64,000 nucleotides of DNA. It comes from Skermanella rosea (lineage in GTDB: Bacteria; Pseudomonadota; Alphaproteobacteria; Azospirillales; Azospirillaceae). Positions 9,094 to 18,547 of the stretch are shown piece by piece. Within the stretch, counting starts at the first letter, position 1, and every line of letters starts with the position of its first letter. Location: contig NZ_CP086111.1 of assembly GCF_016806835.2 (NCBI RefSeq), positions 3,220,001-3,284,000 of the forward strand, in the 5' to 3' direction. The notes under the pieces are model-generated. The model was not told where the DNA came from. It did not search any database and was given only the letters and a program-made list of their open reading frames with translations. The translations under genes were made by a program, and so were the position numbers.

Positions 9094-9122
9094 GGCCGCC
9101 GGGGAGGTCTTCCCCGGCGGCC
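9094..9122. terminator. Hairpin between convergent ccr and beta-glucosidase genes
   Basis: Perfect 12-bp arms (GGCCGCCGGGGA at 9094-9105 and its complement at 9111-9122) enclose a 5-base loop. The hairpin lies 17 bases after the ccr stop and 5 bases past the beta-glucosidase stop, so it could end transcription from both sides. The T-rich tail is weak (CGTCTT). Confidence 0.65.
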
Positions 9123-9127
9123 CGTCT

Positions 9128-10582
9128 TCACAGCGGCACCGCGTTCGCCTTCGCCACGTCGCCGTACCAGTAGTAGCTGGCTTTCGGGCGGCGCTGCATC
9201 GTCTCCCGGTCGACCTGCACCAAGCCGAAATGCTGGGTGTAGCCGTAGCCCCATTCGAAGTTGTCGAGCAGGGTCCAGACGAAATATCCCCGCAGGTTGG
9301 CGCCGTCCCGGATCGCGCGGTGGCAGGCCAGCAAGTGGTCGCGGATGAAGAAGATCCGGGCGCCGTCCTCGGCCTTGCCGCTGGGACCTACCCAGTCGCC
9401 ATAGGACGCGCCGTTCTCCGTCACATAGACCGGCGGGTTGCCATAGCGGTCGCGGAACTCGATCAACTGTTCGTACAACCCGTCCGGCTCGATCGGCCAG
9501 CCCATGTCGGTGTGCTTCGTCCCGTCCGGCGAGGGGCCGAAATTGGTGCCGAACAGGCCGCCGGGATCGACCACCTGATGCATGCGGCTGTAATAGTTGA
9601 GTCCGAGGAAATCGACCGGCTGGCGGATCGTCTCCATGTCGCCCGGCTTGACCAGCGGCTTGAAATCGGCGACCAGGCTGTCGGGATACTCGCCCTTGAA
9701 CAGCGGGTCCAGGCAGGCACGGTTCCAGACCGCATCCCACTGCGCCGCCGCGTGGCGGTTGGAGTCGGGTCCGGGGGCCGGCTTGACCGGCTGGACGCTG
9801 AGCACGGTGCCGAGTTGCCAGTCCTTGCCGCCGGCGGCGCGCAATGCCGCGAGCGCCCTGCCCTGGGCGAGGTTCTGGTGGTGGATCGCGGCGCAATAGC
9901 TGGCGCGGCCGCGCAGGTCCGGGGCGTGGCCGCCGACGCCGTGACCGAAGATCGCGACCACCGAGGGCTCGTTCAGCATGACCCAGTGCTTTGCCCGGTC
10001 GCCGATCCGGCCTGCGACGATCCCGGCATAGTCGGCGAACCAGGACGCTATGTCGCGGTTGCCCCACCCGCCCCGGTCCTGGAGCGCCTGGGGCAGGTCC
10101 CAGTGGTAAAGGCACGGCCAGGGCTGGATCCCACGCCGGAGGAGCGCGTCGGTGAGCCGGTCGTAGAAGTCCAATCCCCTGGCGTTGGCCGGGCCGGTGC
10201 CGGTGGGCTGGATCCGGGGCCAGGCGACGGAGAAGCGGTAGGCCTTCAGCCCCGCGTCGGCCATCAGTGCTACGTCCTCCAGGTAGCGGTTGTAGTGGTC
10301 TGCCGCGACGTCGCCGGTGTCGCCGTTCAGCACCTTCCCCGGCGTGCGGCTGAAGGTATCCCAGACACTGGGGCCGCGGCCATCGGCGTCGACGGCGCCC
10401 TCGATCTGATAGGAGGAGGTCGACGTGCCCCACACGAACCCGTCAGGAAACCGGACCGCCTGTTCGGCCGCCCCCGGAGCAGCGTTGGAGACGATATCGG
10501 CGCCGGCCAGCGCCGCCCCCGCCGCAACCCCCAGGAACTCCCGGCGACCAAGAGTTACACCCGCACCCTCTTTCGCGAACAT
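9128..10582 (-). CDS. Tat-exported GH1 beta-glucosidase (484 aa)
   Basis: This is a family 1 glycoside hydrolase that cleaves terminal beta-glycosyl residues by a retaining mechanism. The acid/base Glu is E205 in MLNEP and the nucleophile is E389 in YVTENGAS. The family landmarks FPDGFVWGTSTSSYQIEGA and YHWDLPQAL are present. The N-terminus carries a twin-arginine signal: G-R13-R14-EFLG followed by the hydrophobic run VAAGAALAGADI, so export to the periplasm is predicted. The start at 10582 was chosen because it gives the Tat signal and has GAGAGG about 10 bases upstream. The frame stays open far upstream only because it runs antisense to mcd. The gene is divergent from mcd and metabolically unrelated to it. 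Confidence 0.9.
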   Translation of the reverse strand: MFAKEGAGVTLGRREFLGVAAGAALAGADIVSNAAPGAAEQAVRFPDGFVWGTSTSSYQIEGAVDADGRGPSVWDTFSRTPGKVLNGDTGDVAADHYNRYLEDVALMADAGLKAYRFSVAWPRIQPTGTGPANARGLDFYDRLTDALLRRGIQPWPCLYHWDLPQALQDRGGWGNRDIASWFADYAGIVAGRIGDRAKHWVMLNEPSVVAIFGHGVGGHAPDLRGRASYCAAIHHQNLAQGRALAALRAAGGKDWQLGTVLSVQPVKPAPGPDSNRHAAAQWDAVWNRACLDPLFKGEYPDSLVADFKPLVKPGDMETIRQPVDFLGLNYYSRMHQVVDPGGLFGTNFGPSPDGTKHTDMGWPIEPDGLYEQLIEFRDRYGNPPVYVTENGASYGDWVGPSGKAEDGARIFFIRDHLLACHRAIRDGANLRGYFVWTLLDNFEWGYGYTQHFGLVQVDRETMQRRPKASYYWYGDVAKANAVPL

Positions 10583-10608
10583 TGCTTGGCAGCCTCTCGG
10601 ATCGTTCC

Positions 10609-10617
10609 ATTGTTTCA
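10609..10617. promoter_or_regulatory. Single copy of the ATTGTTTCA word between bgl and mcd
   Basis: The 9-mer ATTGTTTCA that forms the arms of the ecm-ccr dyad recurs here, 77 bases upstream of the mcd start. No matching inverted arm lies 16 bases away, so it is at most a half-site. It is listed because all three ethylmalonyl-CoA genes in the window then have this word upstream. Confidence 0.35.
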
Positions 10618-10693
10618 TTGACGCAGTGCACACCATCCCGCATTTTGCAGAACAACACGCAGCCCGGCCTGCATTTAGTACACGGAGCCCGTT

Positions 10694-12391
10694 ATGACCA
10701 GCGTCGCCGTCAAGCTCGATCCCGCCCCGTCCAAAGCGTTGCTGCTCGACGATCTGCTGCCGCTCTGCGCCGAGGCCCTGCCCGCCGCGGAACGGCTGGT
10801 GGAGAGTGCTCGCGCATCGGTGCTGGGGATCGTCACCGCCCCCGGCGGCAAGATCGACGCCGACCTGCTGGAAGCGAATCAGACCGCGGCCCATGGCTAT
10901 GCCTGGATGGCCACATATGTCGAGGGCCTGCGCCAGATGCTCGGCTGGGCGACCCGCCTGGATGCTGCCGGCGAGCTGGGCGAACTGGAAGCGCTGATGC
11001 TCCAGGCGGCCTTCGGGGAATACCTGGCGCAGCTGGTCGGCGGCGTTCCGCTGAGCCAGGTCGAGATCGTCCGCCCCGGCGACCTGGGCGTCTCGGCCGA
11101 GGCGCTGGCCGAGTACCGCACCGGCGCCGTCGCGACGCTGATCGACCAGGGTGCCGCGGCCCCGGTGCGGCTGCGCATCGCCGAACTGGTTGCCGACCAC
11201 CACAGCTTCGGCAAGCTGGCGCTGGAGGACGAGACGCTGGACATGGTGCGCGACCAGTTCAGCCGATTCGCCGCCGACATGGTCGTGCCGCACGCCCACG
11301 GCTGGCACGAGCGCGACGAGCTGATCCCGCTGGAAGTGGTCGAGCAGATGGCCGAGCTGGGCGTCTTCGGCCTGACCGTGCCGGAGGAGTTCGGCGGCCT
11401 GGGCATGGGCAAGACCGCCATGTGCGTGGTGTCGGAAGTGCTGAGCCAGGCCTATATCGGCGTCGGCTCGCTGGGCACCCGGTCGGAGATCGCGGCCGAG
11501 CTGATCCGGCTGGGCGGCACCCAGGAGCAGAAGGAGAAGTGGCTGCCCAAGCTGGCCAGCGGCGAGATCCTGCCGACCGCCGTCTTCACCGAGCCGAACA
11601 CCGGGTCGGACCTGGGATCGCTGCGCACCCGCGCGATGCGTGAGGGCGACACCTATAAGGTGATGGGCAACAAGACCTGGATCACCCACGCCGCGCGCAG
11701 CGACCTTATGACGCTGCTGGTCCGCACCGACCCGAACACAACGGATTACCGAGGTTTGTCGATGCTGCTGGCCGAGAAGCCGCGCGGCACGGTGGAGGAT
11801 CCGTTCCCCGCCGAGGGCATGACCGGCGGCGAGATCGAGGTGCTGGGCTATCGCGGCATGAAGGAGTACGAGATCGGCTTCGACGGCTTCGAGGTCCCGG
11901 CGGAGAACCTGCTGGGCGGCGTCGAGGGCCAGGGCTTCAAGCAGCTGATGGAGACCTTCGAGAGCGCCCGCATCCAGACCGCCGCGCGCGCCACCGGCGT
12001 CGCGCAGAACGCCATGGAGCTGGGGCTCCAGTACGCCACCGACCGGGTGCAGTTCGGCAAGCCGCTGATCAAGTTCCCCCGGGTCGCGGCCAAGATCGGC
12101 TGGATGGCGGTCGAGACCATGCTGGTCCGGCAGCTCACATACTTCGCCGCGCGCGAGAAGGACCAGGACCGCCGCTGCGACATCGAGGCCGGCATGGCGA
12201 AGCTGCTGGCCGCCCGCGTCGCCTGGTCGAACGCCGACAACGCGCTGCAGATCCACGGCGGCAACGGCTACGCGACCGAGTACCAGATCAGCCGCGTGCT
12301 GTGCGACGCCCGCATCCTCAACATCTTCGAGGGTGCGGCGGAGATCCAGGCCCAGGTGATCGCGCGCGGCCTGCTCGGCCGGCGGAACTGA
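10694..12391 (+). CDS. mcd: (2S)-methylsuccinyl-CoA dehydrogenase (565 aa)
   Basis: This flavoenzyme oxidises methylsuccinyl-CoA to mesaconyl-CoA in the ethylmalonyl-CoA pathway and passes electrons to ETF. An N-terminal extension of about 150 residues, absent from ordinary acyl-CoA dehydrogenases (about 380 residues), precedes the dehydrogenase fold and is characteristic of Mcd. The fold shows GLTVPEEFGGLGMGK, FTEPNTGSDLGSLRTRA, RVQFGKPLIKFP and QIHGGNGYATEYQISR. The genomic setting with ecm, ccr, a cobalamin adenosyltransferase and etfBA supports Mcd over other long acyl-CoA dehydrogenases. A GGAG ribosome-binding site precedes the ATG. The mesaconyl-CoA hydratase and the lyase of the pathway are not in this window. 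Confidence 0.93.
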   Translation: MTSVAVKLDPAPSKALLLDDLLPLCAEALPAAERLVESARASVLGIVTAPGGKIDADLLEANQTAAHGYAWMATYVEGLRQMLGWATRLDAAGELGELEALMLQAAFGEYLAQLVGGVPLSQVEIVRPGDLGVSAEALAEYRTGAVATLIDQGAAAPVRLRIAELVADHHSFGKLALEDETLDMVRDQFSRFAADMVVPHAHGWHERDELIPLEVVEQMAELGVFGLTVPEEFGGLGMGKTAMCVVSEVLSQAYIGVGSLGTRSEIAAELIRLGGTQEQKEKWLPKLASGEILPTAVFTEPNTGSDLGSLRTRAMREGDTYKVMGNKTWITHAARSDLMTLLVRTDPNTTDYRGLSMLLAEKPRGTVEDPFPAEGMTGGEIEVLGYRGMKEYEIGFDGFEVPAENLLGGVEGQGFKQLMETFESARIQTAARATGVAQNAMELGLQYATDRVQFGKPLIKFPRVAAKIGWMAVETMLVRQLTYFAAREKDQDRRCDIEAGMAKLLAARVAWSNADNALQIHGGNGYATEYQISRVLCDARILNIFEGAAEIQAQVIARGLLGRRN

Positions 12392-12458
12392 CGGGCGGAA
12401 CGGCGGCACGGCCGATACGGGGCTGTGCGGCGGGACGGCGGCACACTATATCCAGGGG

Positions 12459-12656
12459 ATGAGCGGAATTCTGACATTTCTCCTGGTCGTGGCGATGCTC
12501 GCCGTCCTCGGCGCGCTGTTCGTCGGTCTGTTCGCCATGGTCCGTGGCGGCGAGTTCAACGACAAGTACGGCAACCGCATGATGCGGCTGCGCGTGATCC
12601 TCCAGGGGGTCGCCCTGGTGCTTTTCGTCCTCGTCGTCATCGCCTCGTCGGCCTGA
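12459..12656 (+). CDS. Small HIG1-type twin-transmembrane protein (65 aa)
   Basis: Two hydrophobic helices (about residues 5-27 and 46-63) are joined by a loop with GGEFNDKYGNRMMRLRVILQ. That loop resembles the HIG1/hypoxia-induced family, whose members assist respiratory complexes in mitochondria and bacteria. Inner-membrane location is predicted. It sits 67 bases after mcd and 49 before the adenosyltransferase, all in one direction, so co-transcription is likely. The ribosome-binding site (AGGGG) abuts the ATG, which is unusually close. The family assignment rests on the loop motif; the role here is unknown. Confidence 0.8.
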   Translation: MSGILTFLLVVAMLAVLGALFVGLFAMVRGGEFNDKYGNRMMRLRVILQGVALVLFVLVVIASSA

Positions 12657-12705
12657 GGCCTCACGGAGCAAGACGGCAACAACCGGTACCAGGAGGGCAC
12701 ACCGC

Positions 12706-13275
12706 ATGGTGCAGCTGACGCGGATCTATACCCGAGGCGGCGACAAGGGACAGACCTCCCTCGGCGACGGCAAGCGCGTCGCCAAGCATGACCTGCGCGT
12801 CGCGTCCTACGGCACGGTGGACGAGGCGAACAGCGTGATCGGGCTGGCGCGCCTGTCCACGGCCGACGATCCCGGGATCGACGCCATGCTGTCGCGAATC
12901 CAGAACGATCTGTTCGACCTCGGCGCCGACCTGTGCACGCCGGAGCAGGAGAATCCGGCCTACCCGCCGCTGCGCATCGCCGAAGCGCAGGTGGAGCGGC
13001 TGGAGCGCGAGATCGACGCCATGAACGCGGAACTCAGTCCGCTCAAAAGCTTCGTCCTGCCCGGCGGCACGCCCGCCGCGGCGCACCTGCACCTCGCCCG
13101 CACCGTCGCGCGGCGGGCGGAGCGGCTGATGACGGAACTGGCGGAGCACGAGCCCGTGGGCGGGCCGGCGTTGAAATACATCAACCGGCTGTCGGATCAC
13201 CTCTTCGTCCTCAGCCGTTATGTGAACGACAAAGGCGCGCTTGACGTACTGTGGGTGCCGGGCGCCAACCGCTGA
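12706..13275 (+). CDS. PduO-type cob(I)alamin adenosyltransferase (189 aa)
   Basis: This enzyme transfers the 5'-deoxyadenosyl group of ATP to cob(I)alamin, making adenosylcobalamin. The family's ATP-binding N-terminus is clear: TRIYTRGGDKGQTSLGDGKR (residues 4-23), then YGTVDEANSVIGLAR. The C-terminal helices carry PGGTPAAAHLHLARTVARRAER and KYINRLSDHLFVLSRY. The length is normal for the PduO/MMAB family and unlike CobA/BtuR. An AGGAGG ribosome-binding site lies 9 bases before the ATG. Its place between mcd and etfB fits supply of cofactor to ethylmalonyl-CoA mutase (and methylmalonyl-CoA mutase), both B12-dependent steps of the same pathway. Confidence 0.93.
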   Translation: MVQLTRIYTRGGDKGQTSLGDGKRVAKHDLRVASYGTVDEANSVIGLARLSTADDPGIDAMLSRIQNDLFDLGADLCTPEQENPAYPPLRIAEAQVERLEREIDAMNAELSPLKSFVLPGGTPAAAHLHLARTVARRAERLMTELAEHEPVGGPALKYINRLSDHLFVLSRYVNDKGALDVLWVPGANR

Positions 13276-13327
13276 TCGACCCTGGAGGCCGGCGCTGCCG
13301 CGTCATGACTTCGGCCATGCCTTCAGA

Positions 13328-13356
13328 TTGACACGGTTGATGCCAAATCCTATGGT
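13328..13356 (+). promoter_or_regulatory. Sigma-70-type promoter candidate for etfB-etfA-hbd
   Basis: TTGACA (13328-13333) is a perfect -35 box, followed by a 17-base spacer and TATGGT (13351-13356) as -10. It lies about 90 bases before the etfB start in a 172-base intergenic region. It is the best promoter match noticed in the window; its activity is inferred. Confidence 0.6.
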
Positions 13357-13447
13357 TCGCCACCGCTCGCGGTGTATTTTGTGCACTGCGGTCATGCCGT
13401 CGCGCGGGCATGAGCCACTGTCGTGTACCGATAACTAAGGATTTGAA

Positions 13448-14197
13448 ATGAAAGTCCTCGTCCCGGTTAAGCGGGTGGTCGACTATAACGTGAAGATCCG
13501 CGTCAAAGCGGACGGCTCGGGAGTCGAGACTGCCAACGTTAAGATGTCGATGAACCCGTTTGATGAAATCGCGGTTGAAGAAGCGGTTCGTCTCAAGGAA
13601 TCGAAGGCGGCGACCGAAGTGATCGCCGTCAGCCTGGGTGTCCAGGCCTGCCAGGAAACCCTGCGCACCGCGCTCGCGATGGGGGCCGACCGGGCCATCC
13701 ATGTGCTGACCGATGCCGACCTGCAGCCGCTGGCCGTCGCCAAGGCGCTCAAGGCCGTCGTCGAGAAGGAACAGCCGCAGCTGGTCATCATGGGCAAGCA
13801 GGCGATCGACGACGACGCCAACCAGACCGGCCAGATGCTGGCGGCCCTGCTCGGCTGGGCCCAGGGGACTTTCGCATCCAAGGTGGTGCCCGGCGGCGAG
13901 ACCGTGACCGTGACCCGCGAAGTGGACGGCGGCCTGGAGACGGTCGAGCTGAAGCTGCCCGCGGTGGTGACGACCGACCTGCGCCTCAACGAGCCGCGCT
14001 ATGCGTCGCTGCCGAACATCATGAAGGCGAAGAAGAAGCCGATCGAGACGGTTTCGCCGGCCGATCTCGGCGTCGATCCCGCACCGCGCCTGAAGACCCT
14101 GAAGGTCGTCGAGCCGCCCAAGCGCTCGGCCGGGGTCAAGGTCAAGACGGTGCAGGAACTGGTCGACAAGCTGAAGAACGAAGCCAAGGTGATCTGA
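13448..14197 (+). CDS. etfB: Electron transfer flavoprotein beta subunit (249 aa)
   Basis: EtfB binds AMP and forms the ETF heterodimer that accepts electrons from acyl-CoA dehydrogenases. Diagnostic features are the N-terminal [20 protein letters not shown], the [19 protein letters not shown] segment, and the EtfB signature region around [29 protein letters not shown]. The length of 249 residues is typical. AAGGA lies 7 bases before the ATG. One base separates its stop from etfA. The likely electron donors encoded here are Mcd, the 383-aa acyl-CoA dehydrogenase and glutaryl-CoA dehydrogenase. Confidence 0.97.
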   Translation: MKVLVPVKRVVDYNVKIRVKADGSGVETANVKMSMNPFDEIAVEEAVRLKESKAATEVIAVSLGVQACQETLRTALAMGADRAIHVLTDADLQPLAVAKALKAVVEKEQPQLVIMGKQAIDDDANQTGQMLAALLGWAQGTFASKVVPGGETVTVTREVDGGLETVELKLPAVVTTDLRLNEPRYASLPNIMKAKKKPIETVSPADLGVDPAPRLKTLKVVEPPKRSAGVKVKTVQELVDKLKNEAKVI

Positions 14198-14198
14198 T

Positions 14199-15140
14199 AT
14201 GAGCGTCCTCGTCATCGCGGAAAACGCCGAAGGCGCGATCAAGCCCGCCACCCTCAACACCGTGACCGCCGCCGCCAAGCTGGGCGGAGACGTCCACGTC
14301 CTGGTCGCCGGCGCGAACGCCAAGGGCGCCGCCGAAGCCGCCGCGAAGATCGCCGGCGTGTCGAAGGTGCTGGTCGCGGACGCCGAGCCCTACGCCCACG
14401 GACTGGCGGAGAACGTCGCACCGCTGATCGTCGACCTGGCGAAGGGCTACAGCCACGTGCTGGCCCCGGCGACGAGCTTCGGCAAGAACGTCATGCCGCG
14501 CGTCGCGGCCCTGCTCGACGTGGCCCAGATCTCCGAGATCGTGGGCGTGAACGACGCCGACACCTTCGACCGGCCGATCTATGCCGGCAATGCGATCGCG
14601 ACCGTCCAGTCGTCCGATCCGATCAAGGTCATCACCGTGCGCGGCACGGCGTTCGACGCGGCGGCGGCCGAAGGCGGCAGCGCCACGATCGAGGATGCGG
14701 CGGCCGGTGCGGATGCAGGCCTGTCCAGGTTCGTCGGTCAGGAGCTGTCCAAGTCCGAGCGCCCGGAACTGACCAGCGCCAAGACGATCGTGTCGGGCGG
14801 CCGGGGCATGCAGTCCGGCGAGAATTTCCATATGCTGGAAACCCTGGCCGACAAGCTGGGCGCCGCGGTCGGCGCGAGCCGTGCGGCGGTGGATGCCGGC
14901 TACGTTCCCAACGACTACCAGGTCGGCCAGACCGGCAAGATCGTGGCACCCGAGCTCTACATTGCGGTCGGCATTTCCGGTGCCATCCAGCACCTGGCCG
15001 GGATGAAGGACTCCAAGGTCATCGTGGCCATAAACAAAGATGAGGAAGCGCCGATTTTCCAGGTCGCCGATTACGGCCTCGTGGGGGACCTGTTCAAGGT
15101 CGTTCCCGAGCTGACGGAGGAACTGGACAAGGTGCGATAA
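14199..15140 (+). CDS. etfA: Electron transfer flavoprotein alpha subunit (313 aa)
   Basis: EtfA carries the FAD of ETF. The C-terminal FAD-binding domain contains [20 protein letters not shown] and [20 protein letters not shown], the classical EtfA signature. The N-terminal domain begins [21 protein letters not shown]. The length is normal. It follows etfB after one base, so the two are translationally coupled, and hbd follows 33 bases later. The complex passes electrons to the ETF-ubiquinone oxidoreductase encoded convergently just downstream (16167-17801). Confidence 0.97.
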   Translation: MSVLVIAENAEGAIKPATLNTVTAAAKLGGDVHVLVAGANAKGAAEAAAKIAGVSKVLVADAEPYAHGLAENVAPLIVDLAKGYSHVLAPATSFGKNVMPRVAALLDVAQISEIVGVNDADTFDRPIYAGNAIATVQSSDPIKVITVRGTAFDAAAAEGGSATIEDAAAGADAGLSRFVGQELSKSERPELTSAKTIVSGGRGMQSGENFHMLETLADKLGAAVGASRAAVDAGYVPNDYQVGQTGKIVAPELYIAVGISGAIQHLAGMKDSKVIVAINKDEEAPIFQVADYGLVGDLFKVVPELTEELDKVR

Positions 15141-15173
15141 CCCCTTCCTCCAACGTCGCCGCAAGGAACATAA

Positions 15174-16046
15174 ATGATTCAGAAGATCGGTGTCATCGGA
15201 GCCGGGCAGATGGGTGCGGGTATCGCCCATGTCTGCGCAGTGTCAGGCTTCGACGTCAAACTGTCCGACATCAGTGCCGATGCGCTGAACAAGGCGGTGA
15301 GCAATATCGACAGGAACCTGGAACGCCAGGTCGCCAAGGGCAAGGTGAGCGAAGCCGACCGGCACATGGCCGTCGAGCGCATCACCACCGGCACCGATCT
15401 GGCGATGTTCGGGGACTGCGACCTCGTCATCGAGGCGGCGACGGAAGCCGAGGAAGTCAAACGGGAAATCTTCAAGCGTCTGGTCCCCAACCTCAAGGCC
15501 GACGCGTTGATCGCGAGCAACACCTCGTCGATCTCGATCACGCGGCTTGCCGCGGTGACCGACCGGCCGGCCAAGTTCATGGGCATGCACTTCATGAACC
15601 CGGTGCCGGTGATGCAGCTCGTCGAGCTGATCCGCGGCATCGCGACCGACGAGGAGACGTTCCAGGCGGTCAGGGACCTGACGCAGAAGCTGGGCAAGAA
15701 GGCCGCCGTGGCGGAGGACTTCCCGGCCTTCATCGTCAACCGCATCCTGCTGCCGATGATCAACGAGGCGGTCTACACCCTCTACGAGGGCGTGGGCTCG
15801 GTCGAGGCGATCGACACCGCGCTGAAGCTGGGCGCCAACCACCCGATGGGGCCGCTGGAACTGGCGGACTTCATCGGCCTGGACACCTGCCTTGCGATCA
15901 TGCACGTGCTCTATGACGGGTTGGCCGACAGCAAGTACCGTCCCTGCCCGCTGTTGGTGAAGTATGTCGAGGCCGGCTGGGTCGGTCGCAAGGCCGGCCG
16001 CGGCTTCTACGACTACAGCAAGGAAGTGCCGGTTCCGACGCGCTGA
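15174..16046 (+). CDS. hbd: 3-hydroxybutyryl-CoA dehydrogenase (290 aa)
   Basis: This NAD(P)-dependent dehydrogenase interconverts (S)-3-hydroxybutyryl-CoA and acetoacetyl-CoA. The Rossmann motif is IGVIGAGQMGAGIAHVCA (residues 5-22), the catalytic His lies in GMHFMNPVPVMQLVE, and the C-terminal domain has NHPMGPLELADFIGLD. The single-domain length (about 290) separates it from the multifunctional FadB/FadJ. AAGGA precedes the ATG. It is the last gene of the etfB-etfA-hbd run and could act in butyrate-type oxidation or, in reverse, feed crotonyl-CoA formation for ccr. The direction in vivo cannot be read from sequence. Confidence 0.93.
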   Translation: MIQKIGVIGAGQMGAGIAHVCAVSGFDVKLSDISADALNKAVSNIDRNLERQVAKGKVSEADRHMAVERITTGTDLAMFGDCDLVIEAATEAEEVKREIFKRLVPNLKADALIASNTSSISITRLAAVTDRPAKFMGMHFMNPVPVMQLVELIRGIATDEETFQAVRDLTQKLGKKAAVAEDFPAFIVNRILLPMINEAVYTLYEGVGSVEAIDTALKLGANHPMGPLELADFIGLDTCLAIMHVLYDGLADSKYRPCPLLVKYVEAGWVGRKAGRGFYDYSKEVPVPTR

Positions 16047-16077
16047 GCGTCTGGTACCGCCAAGGGCACTCCAATGA

Positions 16078-16107
16078 GGGTCCCGCCTCCCGGCGGGCCC
16101 TTTGTTG
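16078..16107. terminator. Terminator between convergent hbd and ETF-QO gene
   Basis: GGG-t-CCCGCC (16078-16087) pairs with GGCGGGCCC (16092-16100) through one bulged base, with a short CTCC-type loop, and is followed by TTTGTTGT. It lies 31 bases after the hbd stop, a good Rho-independent terminator for the etf-hbd operon. Confidence 0.75.
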
Positions 16108-16166
16108 TCTGGGTGCCTGCTTCCGCAGTGCCACCCCGCGCGAGAGGACCGTTCCTCCCCAGCGGC

Positions 16167-17801
16167 CTACATGTTCGGGTAGTTGGGCCCGCCGCCGCCC
16201 TCCGGGACGACCCAGTTGATGTTCTGGGTCGGGTCCTTGATGTCGCAGGTCTTGCAGTGGACGCAGTTCTGCGCGTTGATCTGGAGCCTCGGGTTGGCGC
16301 CCGAGTCGTCCCGCACGATCTCGTACACCCCGGCCGGGCAGTAGCGCTGCTCCGGCGCGTCATAGTCCGGCAGGTTGATCCGGATCGGGATCGTCGGGTC
16401 CTTCAGCGTCAGGTGCGCCGGCTGGTTCTCCTCGTGGTTGGTGTTCGAGATGAACACCGACGACAGACGGTCGAAGGTCAGCACCCCGTCCGGCTTGGGG
16501 TACTGGATCTTCGGCATCTCGCTCGCCTTCTTCAGCTGGAGATGGTCGGCGTGGTTGTGGAACGTCCACGGCGCCTTGCCCCGCATCACGAACGTGTCGA
16601 ACGCCGAGTACGCGATCCCGCCCCACAGCCCCCGCCGGAACGACGGCCGGATGTTGCGGACGTGGTACAGCTCCGCCCACAGCCAGCTTTCCTTCAGCCG
16701 CTCCGGATAGGCCGTCGCCTCGACCCCGCCGGCCTCCGACCTCAGCAGGTCGAACACCGCCTCGGCGCACACCATGCCGCTCTTCATCGCGGTGTGGTTG
16801 CCCTTGATCTTCGGCACGTTGAGGAAGCCCGCGCTGTCGCCGACCAGGCAGCCGCCCGGGAAGGTCAGCTTCGGGATCGACTGGAAGCCGCCCTCGCTCA
16901 GCGCCCGCGCGCCGTAGGAGATCCGCCGCCCGCCCTCCAGGTACTTGCGGATGTCGGGGTGCAGCTTGAAGCGCTGGAACTCGTCGAACGGCGACAGGTG
17001 CGGGTTCTCGTAGTCCAGCCCGATGACGAAGCCGATCGAGACCTGGTTGCCCGCCATGTGGTACATCCACGAGCCGCCATAGGTCTTCTCGTCCATCGGC
17101 CAGCCGATGGTGTGGACCACCAGGCCTTCCTTGTGCCTGGCCGGATCGATCTCCCACAGCTCCTTGATGCCGATGCCGTAGGTCTGCGGGTCGCAATCCT
17201 TGCGCAGGTCGAAGCGCTCCATCAGCCCCTTGGCCAGCGAGCCGCGGCAGCCCTCGGCGAAGAGGGTCTGGCGGGCGTGCAGCTCCATGCCCGGCGTGTA
17301 GGCGTCGGTCTTCTGGCCGTCCTTGCCGATGCCCATGTCGCCGGTGGCGACACCCTTGACCGAGCCGTCCTCGCGGTACAGCACCTCGGCCGCCGCGAAG
17401 CCCGGATAGATCTCGACGCCCAGTTCCTCGGCCTGGGCCGCGAGCCAGCGGCCGAACTCGCCGAGGCTGATGATGTAGTTGCCGTGGTTGTTCATCTGCG
17501 GCGGCGTCTTGAGCCGGCGCGAGCGCGTCTCGGTCAGGTGGAGGAAGTGGTCCTCGGTGGCCGGCGTGTTGAGCGGCGCCCCCCTGTCCTTCCAGTCCGG
17601 GATCAGCTCGTCCAGCGCCCGCGGCTCCAGCACGGCTCCGGAGAGCAGGTGGGCGCCGACCTCGGAGCCCTTCTCCAGGATGCAGACCGACACGTCGTGT
17701 TCCTGCTCCGATGCCAGCTGCTTCAGCCGGATCGCGGCACTCAGGCCCGATGGCCCGGCCCCGACGATCACGACGTCGTATTCCATTACTTCTCGGGACA
17801 T
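16167..17801 (-). CDS. Electron transfer flavoprotein-ubiquinone oxidoreductase (544 aa)
   Basis: This membrane-bound iron-sulfur flavoprotein takes electrons from reduced ETF and reduces ubiquinone. The FAD-binding motif [18 protein letters not shown] is at the N-terminus. Internal markers include [19 protein letters not shown] and [19 protein letters not shown], and the C-terminal 4Fe-4S module shows [20 protein letters not shown] preceded by RYCPAGVYE. The length fits the family. The gene lies 22 bases downstream of livF in the same direction, so it may be the last gene of the IclR-headed operon. It converges with etfBA-hbd across a terminator, which keeps all ETF components within 4.5 kb. 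An alternative start at 17786 (MEYDVV) is possible. Confidence 0.95.
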   Translation of the reverse strand: MSREVMEYDVVIVGAGPSGLSAAIRLKQLASEQEHDVSVCILEKGSEVGAHLLSGAVLEPRALDELIPDWKDRGAPLNTPATEDHFLHLTETRSRRLKTPPQMNNHGNYIISLGEFGRWLAAQAEELGVEIYPGFAAAEVLYREDGSVKGVATGDMGIGKDGQKTDAYTPGMELHARQTLFAEGCRGSLAKGLMERFDLRKDCDPQTYGIGIKELWEIDPARHKEGLVVHTIGWPMDEKTYGGSWMYHMAGNQVSIGFVIGLDYENPHLSPFDEFQRFKLHPDIRKYLEGGRRISYGARALSEGGFQSIPKLTFPGGCLVGDSAGFLNVPKIKGNHTAMKSGMVCAEAVFDLLRSEAGGVEATAYPERLKESWLWAELYHVRNIRPSFRRGLWGGIAYSAFDTFVMRGKAPWTFHNHADHLQLKKASEMPKIQYPKPDGVLTFDRLSSVFISNTNHEENQPAHLTLKDPTIPIRINLPDYDAPEQRYCPAGVYEIVRDDSGANPRLQINAQNCVHCKTCDIKDPTQNINWVVPEGGGGPNYPNM

Positions 17802-17823
17802 GAAGAGATCCTGGGTCGGCGGG

Positions 17824-18547
17824 TCAGGCGGGCGCGGCTTCGGCGGCGAAATAGAGGTCGTGCAGGCGGTCGAGGTTCACGGCGGAGGCCGGCTCCGACA
17901 GCGCGACGCGGCCGCCCTGCATCAGGTAGACATGGTCGGCCACGGCCAGGGCGCGGTGGGTGTTCTGCTCCACCAGGACGATCGTCCGGCCTTCCTGCTT
18001 GAGGCGGGCGATGATCCTGAAGATCTCGTCCACGATGACCGGGGCGAGGCCCAGCGAGGGCTCGTCGATCAGGACGACCTTGGGTTCCTCCATCAGGCCG
18101 CGGCCCATGGCGACCATCTGCGCCTCCCCGCCCGACAGCGACCCGGCGGGCTGGTTGCGGCGCTCGGCCAAGCGGGGGAACAGGTCGAACACCATCGCCA
18201 GGTTCTGTTTGGCGCGGGCGCGGCACGGGCGGGGGAAGGCGCCCATCAGCAGGTTGTCCTCCACCGTCATGTCGCGGAAGACCATCCGGCCTTCCGGGAT
18301 CATGACGACGCCGTCATGCACGATGTCCCAGGTGGGCCGGCCGGCGGTGGACCTGCCCTGGAGGCGGATGTCGCCCTTGGTCGGCTTGACCAGGCCCATG
18401 ACGGCGCGCAGCAGCGTCGTCTTGCCGGCGCCGTTGGGGCCGACGATGACGGTGGTCCGGCCCTCGGGAACGGTCAGGGACAGGTCCCACAGGATATTGA
18501 TGGCGCCGTAGCCGGCGCGGAGGTTCTCGACTTCGAGCATGTTGGTG

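Noticed and set aside
10583-12409. Upstream extension of the beta-glucosidase frame to 1093 aa
   Set aside because: The added 600 residues are antisense to mcd and would bury the Tat signal in the middle of the protein. The start at 10582 has a ribosome-binding site.
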